A DNA stretch of 64,000 bases. Origin: Thermodesulfobacteriota bacterium (lineage in GTDB: Bacteria > Desulfobacterota_D > UBA1144 > Nemesobacterales > CSP1-2). The DNA lies in the NCBI GenBank assembly GCA_035559815.1, contig DATMAT010000034.1:1-64000 (forward strand), given 5' to 3'. The translations under genes were made by a program, and so were the position numbers. Below are positions 16,849 through 26,204 of this stretch, in pieces. Every line of letters begins with the position of its first letter. Position 1 is the first letter of the stretch. Under the pieces are notes generated by a model that saw nothing but the letters and a program-made list of their open reading frames with translations, searched no databases and was not told the DNA's origin.

Positions 16849-17955
16849 ATGAAAAATAAAGACGAAATCGAAGAGTTAATGAACAAAGAATTAAGCAGGC
16901 TCTCCCATGATTTTGAGCTCGACCTGATTCGTCTTATCAAGACCCTTAGCCTCATCTCCCAGTCAAAATCTATTTTGGAGAAGCACACCGAATACCTTAG
17001 AGCCAGGTCAGCAGAGTTTCAGAAAAGTCTGTCTAGCTTTACCATAACCCTCCTTGAGCTGGAGAAAGAAATCGATGAATCAACCCAGATACTTTCTGAA
17101 GTAGGTAAGGACCCGAATTATAAATTAAATAAAAAAATTGAACGCTTAAGGGTTATTCTCGGAGATTATTTGGCTTATGCAAGAGAAATGAGCGACAATC
17201 TAAAGAAAACGAGCGAGGAGCAAATAAATAGCCTGGAATTGGCGCACAGGCTCTATACACAGGAGCTCTGTTCAAACCAGATAGAACTGGATTCCCGGCT
17301 AAAGGAACTCCAGAGCAACTTATCTAAGACATTTGCGGAGTTCGGAGCCTTAACAAACGAGAAGAAAATCACTCCCCTGAAATCAGAGGAAGGTGAGCCA
17401 AAGGGTATATCCCCTGCTGACAAACCACCGATAACACCCCCCGAAGGACAACCAAAGAACATTACAGGGGGAAATAAAGGAATAACAATTGGACTCGCAT
17501 CTTTGATTTTTGTTGCACTCCTTTTCGGGCTATGGCTCTTCTATAATCAAAAGGAGCCCCAAGAAATCGGGGAAGAACTGAGGCCAGAGGCCGTACTACC
17601 GAAGGAGCCGTCAGAAGAAGTTGTCGTTGAATTTAGTGAAGAGAAGGAAAGAACAGGCGAAGAGACAATCAGCCAGGAAGAGATGAAGGAAATTCCGGAA
17701 ACTAATCCGGCTGAGACAGAAGAAGTTGAGGAGAAAATCGAACAACCGCCTTCTCAGAAAAAACTCTTGACTGTCATCGGAGCAGGCGCTTACGTAAGGG
17801 GCGGGCCGGGAATAGATTATCCCGTTTTCTCCGTAGTTAAAGAAGGTGAAATATTTGAAAGGCTCGACGCGGAGCGCGGCAACTGGATAAAAATTCAGAC
17901 CTGGGACGGAACAGTTGGCTGGATTTCGAAGAAGGTGGTGAGGGAGGTTAGGTGA
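16849..17955 (+). CDS. Coiled-coil, single-pass membrane protein with C-terminal SH3b domain
   Basis: The 368-residue protein has a long coiled-coil region (about residues 1-165, few prolines, strong heptad pattern), a Pro-rich linker (KPPITPPEGQPK), one membrane helix (ITIGLASLIFVALLFGLWLF, about residues 210-230), an acidic Glu-rich segment and a C-terminal bacterial SH3 domain. The SH3b part shows VIGAGAYVRGGPGIDYPVFS and GNWIKIQTWDGTVGWISKK. SH3b domains commonly bind peptidoglycan or proteins. Because the anchor is central and has no signal peptide, the coiled coil is probably cytoplasmic and the SH3b domain periplasmic. It could connect a cytoplasmic assembly to the cell wall; this is inference. 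Confidence 0.75.
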   Translation: MKNKDEIEELMNKELSRLSHDFELDLIRLIKTLSLISQSKSILEKHTEYLRARSAEFQKSLSSFTITLLELEKEIDESTQILSEVGKDPNYKLNKKIERLRVILGDYLAYAREMSDNLKKTSEEQINSLELAHRLYTQELCSNQIELDSRLKELQSNLSKTFAEFGALTNEKKITPLKSEEGEPKGISPADKPPITPPEGQPKNITGGNKGITIGLASLIFVALLFGLWLFYNQKEPQEIGEELRPEAVLPKEPSEEVVVEFSEEKERTGEETISQEEMKEIPETNPAETEEVEEKIEQPPSQKKLLTVIGAGAYVRGGPGIDYPVFSVVKEGEIFERLDAERGNWIKIQTWDGTVGWISKKVVREVR

Positions 17956-18099
17956 ATAAATTTGCGAATTTTTATCACCAATCGATAGAAGTAACTGTCA
18001 ATTCCGAACCCTGCCCCGAATCCTTCCTAAATGAAACGAAGGAATAAAATCCGGTGAGGGAACTGGTGAGGAATTCAGTTAAGTTCCAAGGGTTCTCAC

Positions 18100-18215
18100 T
18101 TTCTTGTCATTCCGAACGCATGTGAGGAATCTTAAATCATAACTAGGAAATATGCCCTAATTGCTAATTACCAAACACTACTCCGCTAAGATTTCTCCCT
18201 CCGGTCGAAATGACA
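18100..18215. repeat. Intergenic inverted-repeat block
   Basis: CTTGTCATTCCGAACGCATG and GAGGAATCTTAAATC face AAGATTTCTCCCTCCGGTC and GAAATGACAGG. The two halves are imperfect inverted copies (TGTCATT with AATGACA, GAATCTT with AAGATTT). Half-copies recur near 49030-49075 and 45215-45240. Confidence 0.6.
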
Positions 18216-18236
18216 GGTAAAGAAAAGTTAAAATTG

Positions 18237-18446
18237 TTAAATTGATTTCTTTTCCATTTGTAAAAACGATATTTCCGAAATGTGAGCCTGCTTTTTTGCA
18301 TGCTCAATGGTCATGCTTACCAGATTGCCATTTTTATCTAAGTCAATATAAAGGTTTTCCGTAATCTCTTTCGTTTCAGCTACCGGTGCATCGGAAAATT
18401 CTATTAGCGCTGTATCCGTATCCGAAAAATATCCAATTTTCATCAT
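18237..18446 (-). CDS. DUF2283 family protein
   Basis: The 69-residue protein fits the DUF2283 pattern of small beta-rich proteins: KIGYFSDTDTALIEFSDAPV, then ITENLYIDLDKNGNLVSMTI and EHAKK. Its function is unknown; members often sit beside toxin-antitoxin or accessory genes. Two adjacent ATGs (18446 and 18443) follow an AGGAAGA site, and the second has better spacing. It lies in an AT-rich patch together with the DUF2726-like gene, which may share a foreign origin. Confidence 0.82.
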   Translation of the reverse strand: MMKIGYFSDTDTALIEFSDAPVAETKEITENLYIDLDKNGNLVSMTIEHAKKQAHISEISFLQMEKKSI

Positions 18447-18507
18447 TCTTCCTGCTTAATTATAAAAGCATGGAGAGGGTCGGGTCTCAAAATTCAATTT
18501 TTTCTAC

Positions 18508-18577
18508 TTTATCATGGTAATGTCAAAAGTTGAGACCAGACCCCAAACCAAAAAACCAAACAAACATTCTTGTGTTT
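18508..18577 (-). repeat. Direct repeat flanking the DUF2726-like gene, copy 1
   Basis: TTATCATGGTAATGTCAAAA followed by GTTGAGACCAGACCCC and CCAAACAAACATT recurs in the same orientation at 19668-19736. Just outside, GGGTCTCAA (18484-18492) is inverted relative to the TTGAGACC inside the repeat. Confidence 0.75.
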
Positions 18578-19480
18578 CTAGACCCATTCCGCTTTTTCAA
18601 TTAAATGTTGCCATGCTTTTAGGTCTGTACCTACTTCCTCCTCTATCTTACGTGCTAAACAGTATTCTCCGATACTGTTGAAAATCTCCCAGTCATTGCA
18701 ACTATAAAAATTAACGTCACGCATGGCTATATCTACAAACGCTAAAACTTTGCGCTTTAATTTATCATCTCTTCTTTCAATTTCGGAGAATAGAGAAAAA
18801 CGACCTTCTATTCTATCGCCTTTCTTTGTAGGAAAAATTATTTGTTCCTGCCAGAAAGGAAACTTTTCCACAATTTCTTTTGTCTTTCGCTTGATAGGAT
18901 TTGCTTGTTCCGCTCTGATTGTCATTTCTACAAAATACATATCCGACGCATCAGTCCCACCCCTTTCAAAAGCTTCAGATAGCTTTTGCGAGTGGTATGA
19001 ATAATTTTTTTTGTAATATTGATGCTCAAGGGCCCGCCCAATAATTGCATCTATTACCATTAGCATATCCCTACTTTGTTTCAAAAGCTCAGACTCCTCA
19101 AATGATATTACTACAATGGGAATATCAGAGAGAAAGCAAGCTTCTAGTTTTCTTTCTATCTTTAATTTTCTATAAGGATCGTTCAGTGGAACTACTTTGG
19201 AAATATACTGAAGATCTTGCGAGAATCCTTGCCCAATTCCATCAAATTCAACAGCCAATATGGGTACTGCGGTATGCAATTCACACACAACAATATCGAA
19301 TGCGGCTTTTAATAAATACTCTATGGCCTTTTTAGGCATGTCAAACGATTTAATTTGTCGGTATCCAATAACATTTTTTACAGGAATCTGAGGATATACT
19401 TCAACATACTTACTCCAACGTGACTTTAATTTCTTATAAAGCTTTTTCTCTTCTTCACTATCAAAAATCGACCGATTCAT
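18578..19480 (-). CDS. DUF2726-like putative nuclease-fold protein
   Basis: The 300-residue protein starts at ATG 19480. Residues about 10-145 resemble DUF2726, a restriction-endonuclease-like fold: FDIVVCELHTAVPILAVEFD (the D...ExD core), then DLQYISKVVPLNDPYRKLKIERKLEAC and IPIVVISFEE. The C-terminal half is helical and basic, with no known domain. Base composition is clearly AT-richer than the neighbours, and the gene lies between two direct repeats of about 60 bp, so recent gain by insertion or duplication is likely. No methyltransferase or defence partner is adjacent. Confidence 0.65.
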   Translation of the reverse strand: MNRSIFDSEEEKKLYKKLKSRWSKYVEVYPQIPVKNVIGYRQIKSFDMPKKAIEYLLKAAFDIVVCELHTAVPILAVEFDGIGQGFSQDLQYISKVVPLNDPYRKLKIERKLEACFLSDIPIVVISFEESELLKQSRDMLMVIDAIIGRALEHQYYKKNYSYHSQKLSEAFERGGTDASDMYFVEMTIRAEQANPIKRKTKEIVEKFPFWQEQIIFPTKKGDRIEGRFSLFSEIERRDDKLKRKVLAFVDIAMRDVNFYSCNDWEIFNSIGEYCLARKIEEEVGTDLKAWQHLIEKAEWV

Positions 19481-19667
19481 CTGTTCTATGTTAATAGTTG
19501 TAGCTAGAACTATTAATTTGACGAACTAAAGTTACTATAGTTACCGCAATATGGGGTGTTATGTGAACAGGCATATCACTTTTCCATCTGTTTAGGAGTA
19601 TAAATAAAAACATTTTCTAATTAAAGGGACGCAACCATTTTATTTACAACATTCGATTTCGCTCCAC

Positions 19668-19736
19668 CTTATCATGGTAATATCAAAAGTTGAGACCACG
19701 CCCAGACTCCAAACAAAAAACATTTTCCCTGGTGGC
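19668..19736 (-). repeat. Direct repeat flanking the DUF2726-like gene, copy 2
   Basis: TTATCATGGTAATATCAAAA followed by GTTGAGACCACGCCCAG and CCAAACAAAAAACATTT matches 18508-18577. Each copy lies immediately after the stop codon of a minus-strand gene, SnoaL-like here and DUF2726-like at copy 1. Confidence 0.75.
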
Positions 19737-19738
19737 GT

Positions 19739-20131
19739 TCAAGACGAGCCTAGTAACTCCAGCACCGCTGCGGTATCGAAGTAGCCGTAGACCTCCTTGA
19801 TGGTTTCGCCCTCTACCTGTATCACCCAGCAATAATCCTGGATATATGGTCGCCCGGAGTGGGTTGGGGTCTCCCCGTGCCACTGGACCACTACCGTGTC
19901 CCCCTCAGCAATAATCTTCTTCACCTGGCACCGGACCGGTCCTGTGAACAAGGCAAAGAGCGGGTGATAGACTTTCTCAAAGTATTCTGTCCGGCTCGTG
20001 TAAGTGCCCGAAATCGGGGTGTTCCCAATAGCTGTCCAGTGCACGTCCTCAGCCAGGGCATCGAAAAAGCTCTGCCCATCTTCTTGTTCCCAGCGGTGGA
20101 ATAGTTGACTGACGAAGTCCTTGGCGGTCAT
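19739..20131 (-). CDS. SnoaL-like / NTF2-fold protein (ketosteroid-isomerase-like)
   Basis: The 130-residue protein has the SnoaL-like pattern: FHRWEQEDGQSFFDALAEDV, VHWTAIGNTPISGTYTSR, FEKVYHPLFALF, VQWHGETPTHSGRPYIQDYC and IKEVYGYFDT at the end. The DYCWV and YFDT segments are typical of this fold. The fold serves many small enzymes and binding proteins, so no reaction is assigned. ATG 20131 follows AGGAGG at about 8 nt, so the start is secure. It resembles but is not closely similar to the SnoaL-like gene at 12676. Confidence 0.82.
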   Translation of the reverse strand: MTAKDFVSQLFHRWEQEDGQSFFDALAEDVHWTAIGNTPISGTYTSRTEYFEKVYHPLFALFTGPVRCQVKKIIAEGDTVVVQWHGETPTHSGRPYIQDYCWVIQVEGETIKEVYGYFDTAAVLELLGSS

Positions 20132-20289
20132 AACTGTTTCCTCCTACTTAGATATGCATTCGTTCACCGGTTACGCTTGGGGCCGGCATTCCTGATTTAG
20201 CTGAGCGCCGATCAAGCGGTGAACTTTCAACGGGGTTAAGACTTTGTAGCATGGACACTGTTTAAAGGAAGTAATAGTGGACAGCTAGT

Positions 20290-21903
20290 TCACGCCAAAA
20301 GGGACGACTTATACTCCATCGCTACTTTTATGAAATCCCGGAAAAGCGGATGCGGATTTAGGGGGGTGGACTTGAATTCGGGATGGAATTGGCATCCTAC
20401 GAACCAGGGATGATTTCGTATCTCAATAATCTCCACCAGCTTTCCATCAGGTGACATACCGCTTAGAACCAGGCCGTTTTTCTCAAACATTTCATGGTAA
20501 CGGTTGTTGACCTCGTACCGGTGTCTGTGCCGCTCGGAGATTTCATCGGCATTGTAGGCGCTGTAGGCGAATGTATCTTTTTTCAGAACACAGGGATAAG
20601 CCCCTAACCTCATCGTTCCCCCTTTCTCCCTTATAGACTTCTGCCCTTCCATGAGGTCGATAACCGGATTAGCCACATCAGGGCCAAATTCACTCGTATG
20701 GGCATCTTTAAGACCGCAGATATTCCTGGCAAATTCGACGACGGCCATCTGCATTCCCAGGCATATCCCGAAAAAGGGCACGTTACGCTTCCGGGCAAAA
20801 CTGACCGCCTGAATCTTTCCCTCAAAGCCGCGCTTCCCGAAGCCACCGGGAACTAGAACCCCGTGAACATCGCCGAGGAGCGCTTCCGCTCCCTTAGACT
20901 CTATTTCCTCAGAATCGACATACTTTATCACCACCCTGGAATCATTGGCGATGCCGCCGTGGGCGAGTGCCTCATGAAGACTCTTGTAGGCATCCTTCAA
21001 GCTAACGTATTTACCCACGACCCCAATGGTCACGTCGGAGCCGAGGTTGTTAGCCTTATCCGCAATTGCCTGCCAGTGCGATATATCCGGCCTTCTCGTC
21101 CACATATTGAGAGACTCGACTATAATCTCGTCAAGGCCTTCCTGGTGAAAGATAAGCGGAACCTCATAGATGGTTTCCACGTCCTTTGCGGTTATTACCG
21201 CCTCTATCCTGACGTTACAGAAGAGGGCGATCTTCTCCTTTATCCCTTTTGAAAGAAACCGGTCCGTGCGGCAGAGGATGACGTCGGGCTGTATTCCTAT
21301 CTGTAGTAACTCCTTCACGCTGTGCTGGGTAGGCTTTGTCTTCAGCTCGCCGGCTGCGGAGATATAGGGGACATAGGTAAGATGAATAAACAAGGTGTTT
21401 GTCCTTCCCAGGTCAGACCTCAGTTGTCTCACCGCCTCAAGAAATGGAAGGCTCTCGATATCTCCGACCGTCCCGCCTATTTCTACGATAACCACGTCGT
21501 TGTCGTCGGCTACATCCAGAATCCTCGATTTTATCTCGTCGGTGATGTGGGGTATGACCTGTACGGTTTGACCCAGATAATACCCTTCCCTCTCTTTGGA
21601 TATCACCGAGTTATAAACCTTCCCGGTGGTGAAGTTATTCTTCTTGGTCAGATTAGCATGGGTAAAACGCTGATAATGCCCCAGGTCTAAATCGGTCTCG
21701 GCGCCGTCGTCGGTGACGTAAACCTCTCCGTGTTGAAAGGGGTTCATCGTCCCCGGGTCGACGTTTATGTAAGGGTCTAATTTCTGTAGGGTTACCCGGA
21801 GCCCGCGGCTTTCCAGAAGCGCACCTATCGATGCGGCGGCGAGTCCTTTTCCCAGAGAAGACATGACGCCGCCGGTGACAAAGATGAATTTGGTTTTATT
21901 CAT
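20290..21903 (-). CDS. pyrG: CTP synthase
   Basis: The full-length 537-residue enzyme makes CTP from UTP, ATP and glutamine in the cytoplasm. The N-terminal synthase domain shows [37 protein letters not shown] and [20 protein letters not shown]. The C-terminal class I glutaminase domain shows [10 protein letters not shown] with the nucleophile Cys and [10 protein letters not shown] with the catalytic His-Glu pair. ATG 21903 is the natural start. The gene is divergent from mgtE, with 256 bp between them, and no kdsA or other frequent partner follows. Confidence 0.98.
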   Translation of the reverse strand: MNKTKFIFVTGGVMSSLGKGLAAASIGALLESRGLRVTLQKLDPYINVDPGTMNPFQHGEVYVTDDGAETDLDLGHYQRFTHANLTKKNNFTTGKVYNSVISKEREGYYLGQTVQVIPHITDEIKSRILDVADDNDVVIVEIGGTVGDIESLPFLEAVRQLRSDLGRTNTLFIHLTYVPYISAAGELKTKPTQHSVKELLQIGIQPDVILCRTDRFLSKGIKEKIALFCNVRIEAVITAKDVETIYEVPLIFHQEGLDEIIVESLNMWTRRPDISHWQAIADKANNLGSDVTIGVVGKYVSLKDAYKSLHEALAHGGIANDSRVVIKYVDSEEIESKGAEALLGDVHGVLVPGGFGKRGFEGKIQAVSFARKRNVPFFGICLGMQMAVVEFARNICGLKDAHTSEFGPDVANPVIDLMEGQKSIREKGGTMRLGAYPCVLKKDTFAYSAYNADEISERHRHRYEVNNRYHEMFEKNGLVLSGMSPDGKLVEIIEIRNHPWFVGCQFHPEFKSTPLNPHPLFRDFIKVAMEYKSSLLA

Positions 21904-22159
21904 ATTGAGGAGTTCACCTTCAAGAGATTTTCAAAGTCGGGGTGTGGGAGCATCCTGAAAATTAGATTAAAGAAAGAATTTCCATTAAATATATTCAAAA
22001 CTAAACATTCTTGCAACTTGCCTTCTATTATTAAGATAAAATTCCGTATCCCGACTAAAGCGGTATAAACGTAAAACTTAATACAACCCAAGCTTTACTT
22101 TTACCTGTTCTCCTATAAAGTATCTTGTTTAAACCTCGAATCGAAGAAATATCATCATT

Positions 22160-23512
22160 ATGGAAGCAGAAGAGCTGACCGAACAGATATCCAGGAGTAT
22201 CGAAGAAGGAAACCTCGAAGAGGTCAGGAGCGTCCTATCTTCTATCCACCCTTCCGAGATAGCCCACGTAATTCACTCCATAGAATCGGATAAACGTTCC
22301 AAGCTGCTAAACACCCTGGATAATGAAACGCTTTCCCAAGTTATTCTGGAGATAGAGAGCGAGCAGAGACAAGAGATCTTAGAGGAGTTAGGCCTCGAGA
22401 AAATCGCAGACATCGTCGGAGAAATGGACTCGGACGATGCCGCGGACCTCATCGCCGAATTACCCGAGGACAAGGCTAAAACCGTACTGGCCAAGCTGAC
22501 GCCCGAGGATGTCCGGGAAGTGGAGACCCTGCTCAAATACCCGGACGACACGGCCGGCGGAATCATGCAGACCGAGCTGGTCGAGGTTACCAACGACTCC
22601 ACCGTAAAGGACACGATTAACTGGGTAAGGCTCATTGCCAACGATGTGGAGGACTTCCACGAGATTTATGTGACGGAGAACGGCGAGAGACTGCTGGGCG
22701 TGGTGCCGCTAGAGAAACTGATTCTGGCTAACCCGATGACCAGGGTGGGAGATATAATGGAGCCGGTCGAGGTTACGGTAACGCCTTTTATAGACCAGGA
22801 AGAGGTGGCCAACATATTCAAAAAATACGACATAGTTTCGCTTCCGGTTGTAGATGATGAGGGAAGGCTTTTGGGCCGCATCACCGCCGACGATGTCATA
22901 GACGTAATCACCGAGGAAGCCTCGGAAGACATATACCGTTTTGCCGGCGTCCAGGAATATCTCCATCCCATCTTTACACCCACCATAACCAGGATAAGAC
23001 TGCGGGCCCCCTGGCTTCTTTTAACCCTTTTCGGAGAACTGCTCATTGCATTCGTGATCATTTACGCCTTCAAACCTACCCTGGAGAAGGTGGCCATCCT
23101 GGCCGCATTCATGCCGGCGATAATGGCCACCGGGGGAAACGTGGGGCTACAGACCACCACCATCGTGGTAAGAGGCCTGGGGATGGGGACGATCAACGTT
23201 GGACATTTGTTCAAACTGATTCTCTCCGAGGTCAAAGAAGGGTTTTTCCTGGGAGCGATATGCGGCACAGTGGCCGCTGTATTAGGCGCAATCATAAGCA
23301 TGAACGAGCCCGAGGTCATAAGACTGGCTTTTGCCATCTTCGTGTCCATGCTCTCCGCTATCATCGCCACATCGTTCATCGGAGCCGCTGCACCTCTCGT
23401 TCTTTACAAGCTGAAGTTCGACCCGGCCGCCGCATCCGGCCCTTTTCTGACCATGTTTAACGATATCTTCGGGTCGGTATTTTATCTTTTCATCGCCATG
23501 TTGATTTTTTGA
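22160..23512 (+). CDS. mgtE: MgtE-family magnesium transporter
   Basis: The 450-residue protein has the three-part MgtE layout: an acidic helical N-domain (residues about 10-130, with MDSDDAADLIAELPEDKAK), a tandem CBS pair (about 135-255, with VDDEGRLLGRITADDVID) and five membrane helices at the C-terminus, including the pore motif region PAIMATGGNVGLQTTTIVVRG. The acidic cytoplasmic domains sense Mg2+ and gate the channel in characterised homologues. The gene is divergent from pyrG. I see no Mg riboswitch in the upstream gap, but this cannot be excluded by eye. Confidence 0.95.
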   Translation: MEAEELTEQISRSIEEGNLEEVRSVLSSIHPSEIAHVIHSIESDKRSKLLNTLDNETLSQVILEIESEQRQEILEELGLEKIADIVGEMDSDDAADLIAELPEDKAKTVLAKLTPEDVREVETLLKYPDDTAGGIMQTELVEVTNDSTVKDTINWVRLIANDVEDFHEIYVTENGERLLGVVPLEKLILANPMTRVGDIMEPVEVTVTPFIDQEEVANIFKKYDIVSLPVVDDEGRLLGRITADDVIDVITEEASEDIYRFAGVQEYLHPIFTPTITRIRLRAPWLLLTLFGELLIAFVIIYAFKPTLEKVAILAAFMPAIMATGGNVGLQTTTIVVRGLGMGTINVGHLFKLILSEVKEGFFLGAICGTVAAVLGAIISMNEPEVIRLAFAIFVSMLSAIIATSFIGAAAPLVLYKLKFDPAAASGPFLTMFNDIFGSVFYLFIAMLIF

Positions 23513-23519
23513 TGAAAAC

Positions 23520-23672
23520 AACTTTAGACCACAAAGACACGGAGAAAAAACTGTTTATAGGTTACCGTGTTACGGGTTAACTGGTTTAAAAATAAACCCG
23601 TGAACACGATAACCAGCAAACTCGTTAACAATTTCCTTAGTGTCATCGTGCCTTAGTGGCGAAGTACTCACT
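23520..23672. repeat. Intergenic stem-loop repeat
   Basis: GGTTACCGTGTTACGGGTT pairs with AACCCGTGAACACGATAACC across a short AT loop, near 23560-23630. The outer words ACCACAAAGACACGGAG and GTGTCATCGTGCCTTAGTGG form a second, outer inverted pair. Related words occur at 30069-30140. Confidence 0.6.
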
Positions 23673-23692
23673 TTTAGGCAATAATATCTTCG

Positions 23693-24397
23693 ATGCAAAC
23701 ATCCGAGGCCTTTATTCTCCGGAAATCCGAATACAGCGAGGCGGATTACATTGTCTCCGCTTTTACCCGGGACTTTGGAAAGATCCGCGGGCTGGCAAAG
23801 AACGCCAAGAAAAGTAGGAAGCGCTTCGGCGGAAGGCTCGAACCATTCGTTCATCTCCGCATCAGGTTCAGCCAAAAGCCGGGTGGTATGAAGTTTATCG
23901 AAGACGCCGAGATGATAAGAGTCTTCTCCAATATCATGGAAGACATCGAGCTATTCGCCTGGGGCAACTTCGTGCTGGAGAATGTAGATATAACCCTCCC
24001 CGAAGAGGAGCCGAACAATAATATATTCGAGCTACTTGTTCATACCCTATCAAGCTTGAGCAAGGACAACCACCTCCCCTCCAAGATTTTGAATTTTCAG
24101 GTCTCGCTCCTATCCTACTCCGGATATAAGCCCAATTTTGATAATTGTGCCGGTTGCGGAAAGCCGGTTGACGAAGGAGTCTTCAGCATAGCCAAGGGAG
24201 GGGTTCTTTGCAGTGAATGCAGAGGAGATAAATCAAACGGGTTTTTACTTTCTAAGAATTCTCTCTCAAGCATAGGCTCGAATGAGATGAATGCGGAAAG
24301 GGCCTTTGATTTTATCAGAATGCTCTACAGATTTACCGAGTACCATACCGGCAAGGAGATTAAATCGTCCAAATTCATAGAGGAGATGATGCGATGA
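23693..24397 (+). CDS. recO: DNA repair protein RecO
   Basis: The 234-residue protein has the RecO layout: an N-terminal OB-fold (AFILRKSEYSEADYIVSAFT, then GKIRGLAKNAKKSRKRFGG), a helical middle and a zinc-finger-like CAGCGKPV...CSEC. RecO loads RecA onto SSB-coated DNA in the RecFOR pathway. Length is usual for the family. Its stop overlaps the start of argJ by 4 bp (ATGA), so the two are translationally coupled; that pairing does not imply related function. No strong ribosome site is seen before ATG 23693. Confidence 0.93.
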   Translation: MQTSEAFILRKSEYSEADYIVSAFTRDFGKIRGLAKNAKKSRKRFGGRLEPFVHLRIRFSQKPGGMKFIEDAEMIRVFSNIMEDIELFAWGNFVLENVDITLPEEEPNNNIFELLVHTLSSLSKDNHLPSKILNFQVSLLSYSGYKPNFDNCAGCGKPVDEGVFSIAKGGVLCSECRGDKSNGFLLSKNSLSSIGSNEMNAERAFDFIRMLYRFTEYHTGKEIKSSKFIEEMMR

Positions 24398-25575
24398 TAA
24401 AGGTTCCGGGCTTCCTCGGCTCTGGAGTATCCTCAGGGGTAAAGAAGAATGGCAAGAAGGATTTAGGGCTTATATTCTCAAAAATACCGGCAAAGGCGGC
24501 GGCCGTTTTTACCACCAATATAGTAAAAGCCGCACCGGTCCTGGTGGGAATGGAAAGGATCAAAAGCGGTTTGTGCCAGGCCGTCGTCATAAATAGCGGG
24601 AATGCCAACGTATCGACCGGGCAAAGGGGATTAAAGGATGCAAAGCTTACCGCAAAAACGGTCGCCGATGAGCTGAAAATCCAGGAAAACCTGGTAATTC
24701 CATCCTCGACCGGCGTAATCGGTGTATACCTTCAGATGGACAAAATCGTAAAGGCCATTCCTGAGCTTACATCAAACCTAAGCGAAGAGGGATTAATCCA
24801 CACCGCGGAAGCCATAATGACCACGGATAAGTTTCCTAAGTATGCGTCGGCCCGGGTGAAGATCGACGGAGGAAAGGTAGGCACCATCTGCGCTATCGGA
24901 AAAGGCGCGGGGATGATCGCCCCCCAGATGGCCACGATGCTCTGCTTCATCCTTACCGATATCGACATGGAGAGTAAGACATTAAAGAAAGCTCTCCGAA
25001 ACTCGGTGGACAACTCTTTCAACCGAATAATAGTCGACGGAGACACTTCCACGAACGACACGGTGCTCATGCTGTCAAATGGCTTCCTTGGGAATAAGCC
25101 GGTAAAAGAAGGGGATAAGAATTACAAGAGGCTCGAAAAAACCCTGAACGAACTGACCGGTGAGATCGCCGAGATGATAGTGCGGGACGGAGAGGGAGCG
25201 ACGAAGGTGGTAAAGATAATAGTGAAAGGTACAAAGACCCAAAAAGACGCCGAGAAGATTGCCAGGGTTATAGGTTCATCACTTCTGGTGAAGACCGCTT
25301 TTTACGGGGAGGATGCAAACTGGGGTAGAGTGCTGGCGGCAGCGGGAAGAGCGGGGGTCAGGTTCAACCCTTCGAAGGTGGACTTATACTTCGGACAGCA
25401 TAGGGTGGTGAAAAACGGGGTCGAGGTGATGGATGAGAGAGAGGTTAACCATGTCCTCAAAGAGCCTAATTTCCCCATTACCTTAGACCTTAAGGATGGT
25501 AAGTCGAGCCACTTCGTCATCGCCAGCGACATCACCATGGATTACCTGAAAATTAATGCGCACTATAGAACATAA
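24394..25575 (+). CDS. argJ: Bifunctional glutamate N-acetyltransferase / amino-acid N-acetyltransferase
   Basis: The 393-residue ArgJ catalyses the first and fifth steps of arginine synthesis by moving acetyl from acetylornithine to glutamate. The self-cleavage site is seen in GMIAPQMATMLCFILTD, where the Thr after MA becomes the nucleophile of the beta chain. IVDGDTSTNDT and RDGEGATKVVKI are also family motifs, and the end DYLKINAHYRT is typical. It overlaps recO by 4 bp. No other arg genes lie in this window. Whether it is bifunctional or only the acetylornithine-dependent form cannot be told from sequence alone. Confidence 0.96.
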   Translation: MIKVPGFLGSGVSSGVKKNGKKDLGLIFSKIPAKAAAVFTTNIVKAAPVLVGMERIKSGLCQAVVINSGNANVSTGQRGLKDAKLTAKTVADELKIQENLVIPSSTGVIGVYLQMDKIVKAIPELTSNLSEEGLIHTAEAIMTTDKFPKYASARVKIDGGKVGTICAIGKGAGMIAPQMATMLCFILTDIDMESKTLKKALRNSVDNSFNRIIVDGDTSTNDTVLMLSNGFLGNKPVKEGDKNYKRLEKTLNELTGEIAEMIVRDGEGATKVVKIIVKGTKTQKDAEKIARVIGSSLLVKTAFYGEDANWGRVLAAAGRAGVRFNPSKVDLYFGQHRVVKNGVEVMDEREVNHVLKEPNFPITLDLKDGKSSHFVIASDITMDYLKINAHYRT

Positions 25576-25617
25576 GATCAACTACGGATTGCCGGACATG
25601 ATACAAAGACGGCTTAG

Positions 25618-26010
25618 CTAGAGTCGAACTTTCAGGAAATATGGGAAGGATGGACGAAAAATCTTTTCTTCGGCCTGGGCAAGAAATGGAGCCTGGTGTC
25701 ATTGTCCATAGCAATTCTCCTTGCCCGGGGAATTGTTCCTCCCGTGCTTTTTGTCTGGTCGTTTGTTAATTTGGTCTTTCTAGGAGCCCGCACTCTTGCA
25801 ACATTCTTAATTTTTGGGGAGAGTATCTTTCTTCCGGCTTTAATCGTTTATCTTGGCTGGCAAACTACCCCGCTCTTTGCTGTTCCTCGCTATTACTCCT
25901 TTTCATTTCCATTAGGTGCGGCAATGTACATAGCCATAATACTCTCATCCGCCTACAAGGTTGTGAGTGGGAAAGGCGTCGCCTGGAAGGAGAGGGTTTA
26001 TAGGTTGTGA
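25618..26010 (+). pseudogene. C-terminal fragment of a family 2 glycosyltransferase (HpnB-like)
   Basis: An open frame follows a stop at 25615. It reads ESNFQEIWEGWTKNLFFGLG, the cytoplasmic segment that typically follows the catalytic domain of membrane GT2 enzymes, then three hydrophobic helices and the end SAYKVVSGKGVAWKERVY. The G-x-G-x-x-W-K-x-R-x-Y end is characteristic of hopene-associated glycosyltransferase HpnB. The catalytic domain is missing, and the sequence between argJ and this point is too short to hold it. ATG/GTG/TTG codons exist inside (for example TTG 25696), but the product would lack the active site. Confidence 0.65.
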
Positions 26011-26045
26011 GAATTAGCAATTTTTCCAATGCGGTAATCCTGATA

Positions 26046-26104
26046 AGGGCGAATCCTGTATTCGCCCTGTTTCTTATTAAGGGGTGAACACAAGGTTCAC
26101 CCCT
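26046..26104 (+). repeat. Two tandem stem-loops after the glycosyltransferase fragment
   Basis: The first hairpin pairs AGGGCGAAT with ATTCGCCCT around a 5-nt loop and is followed by GTTTCTT, so it could terminate + strand transcripts. The second pairs AGGGGTGAAC with GTTCACCCCT (26080-26104). Confidence 0.6.
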
Positions 26105-26204
26105 ACAATAAACACTTCTTCCCTAACAGTGTCATGCCCAGTCTTTCTACCAACCCCACTTGATTAATCTCTCAATTCCTCACGCATATTTTATTAATCA
26201 CTTA

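Noticed and set aside
21904-22159. Magnesium riboswitch upstream of mgtE
   Set aside because: No M-box-like paired elements could be traced by eye in the 256-bp gap.
22266-23061. Long Ser-rich minus-strand frames inside mgtE
   Set aside because: They are antisense shadows of a well-conserved gene; low-complexity Ser/Ala content is typical of such frames.
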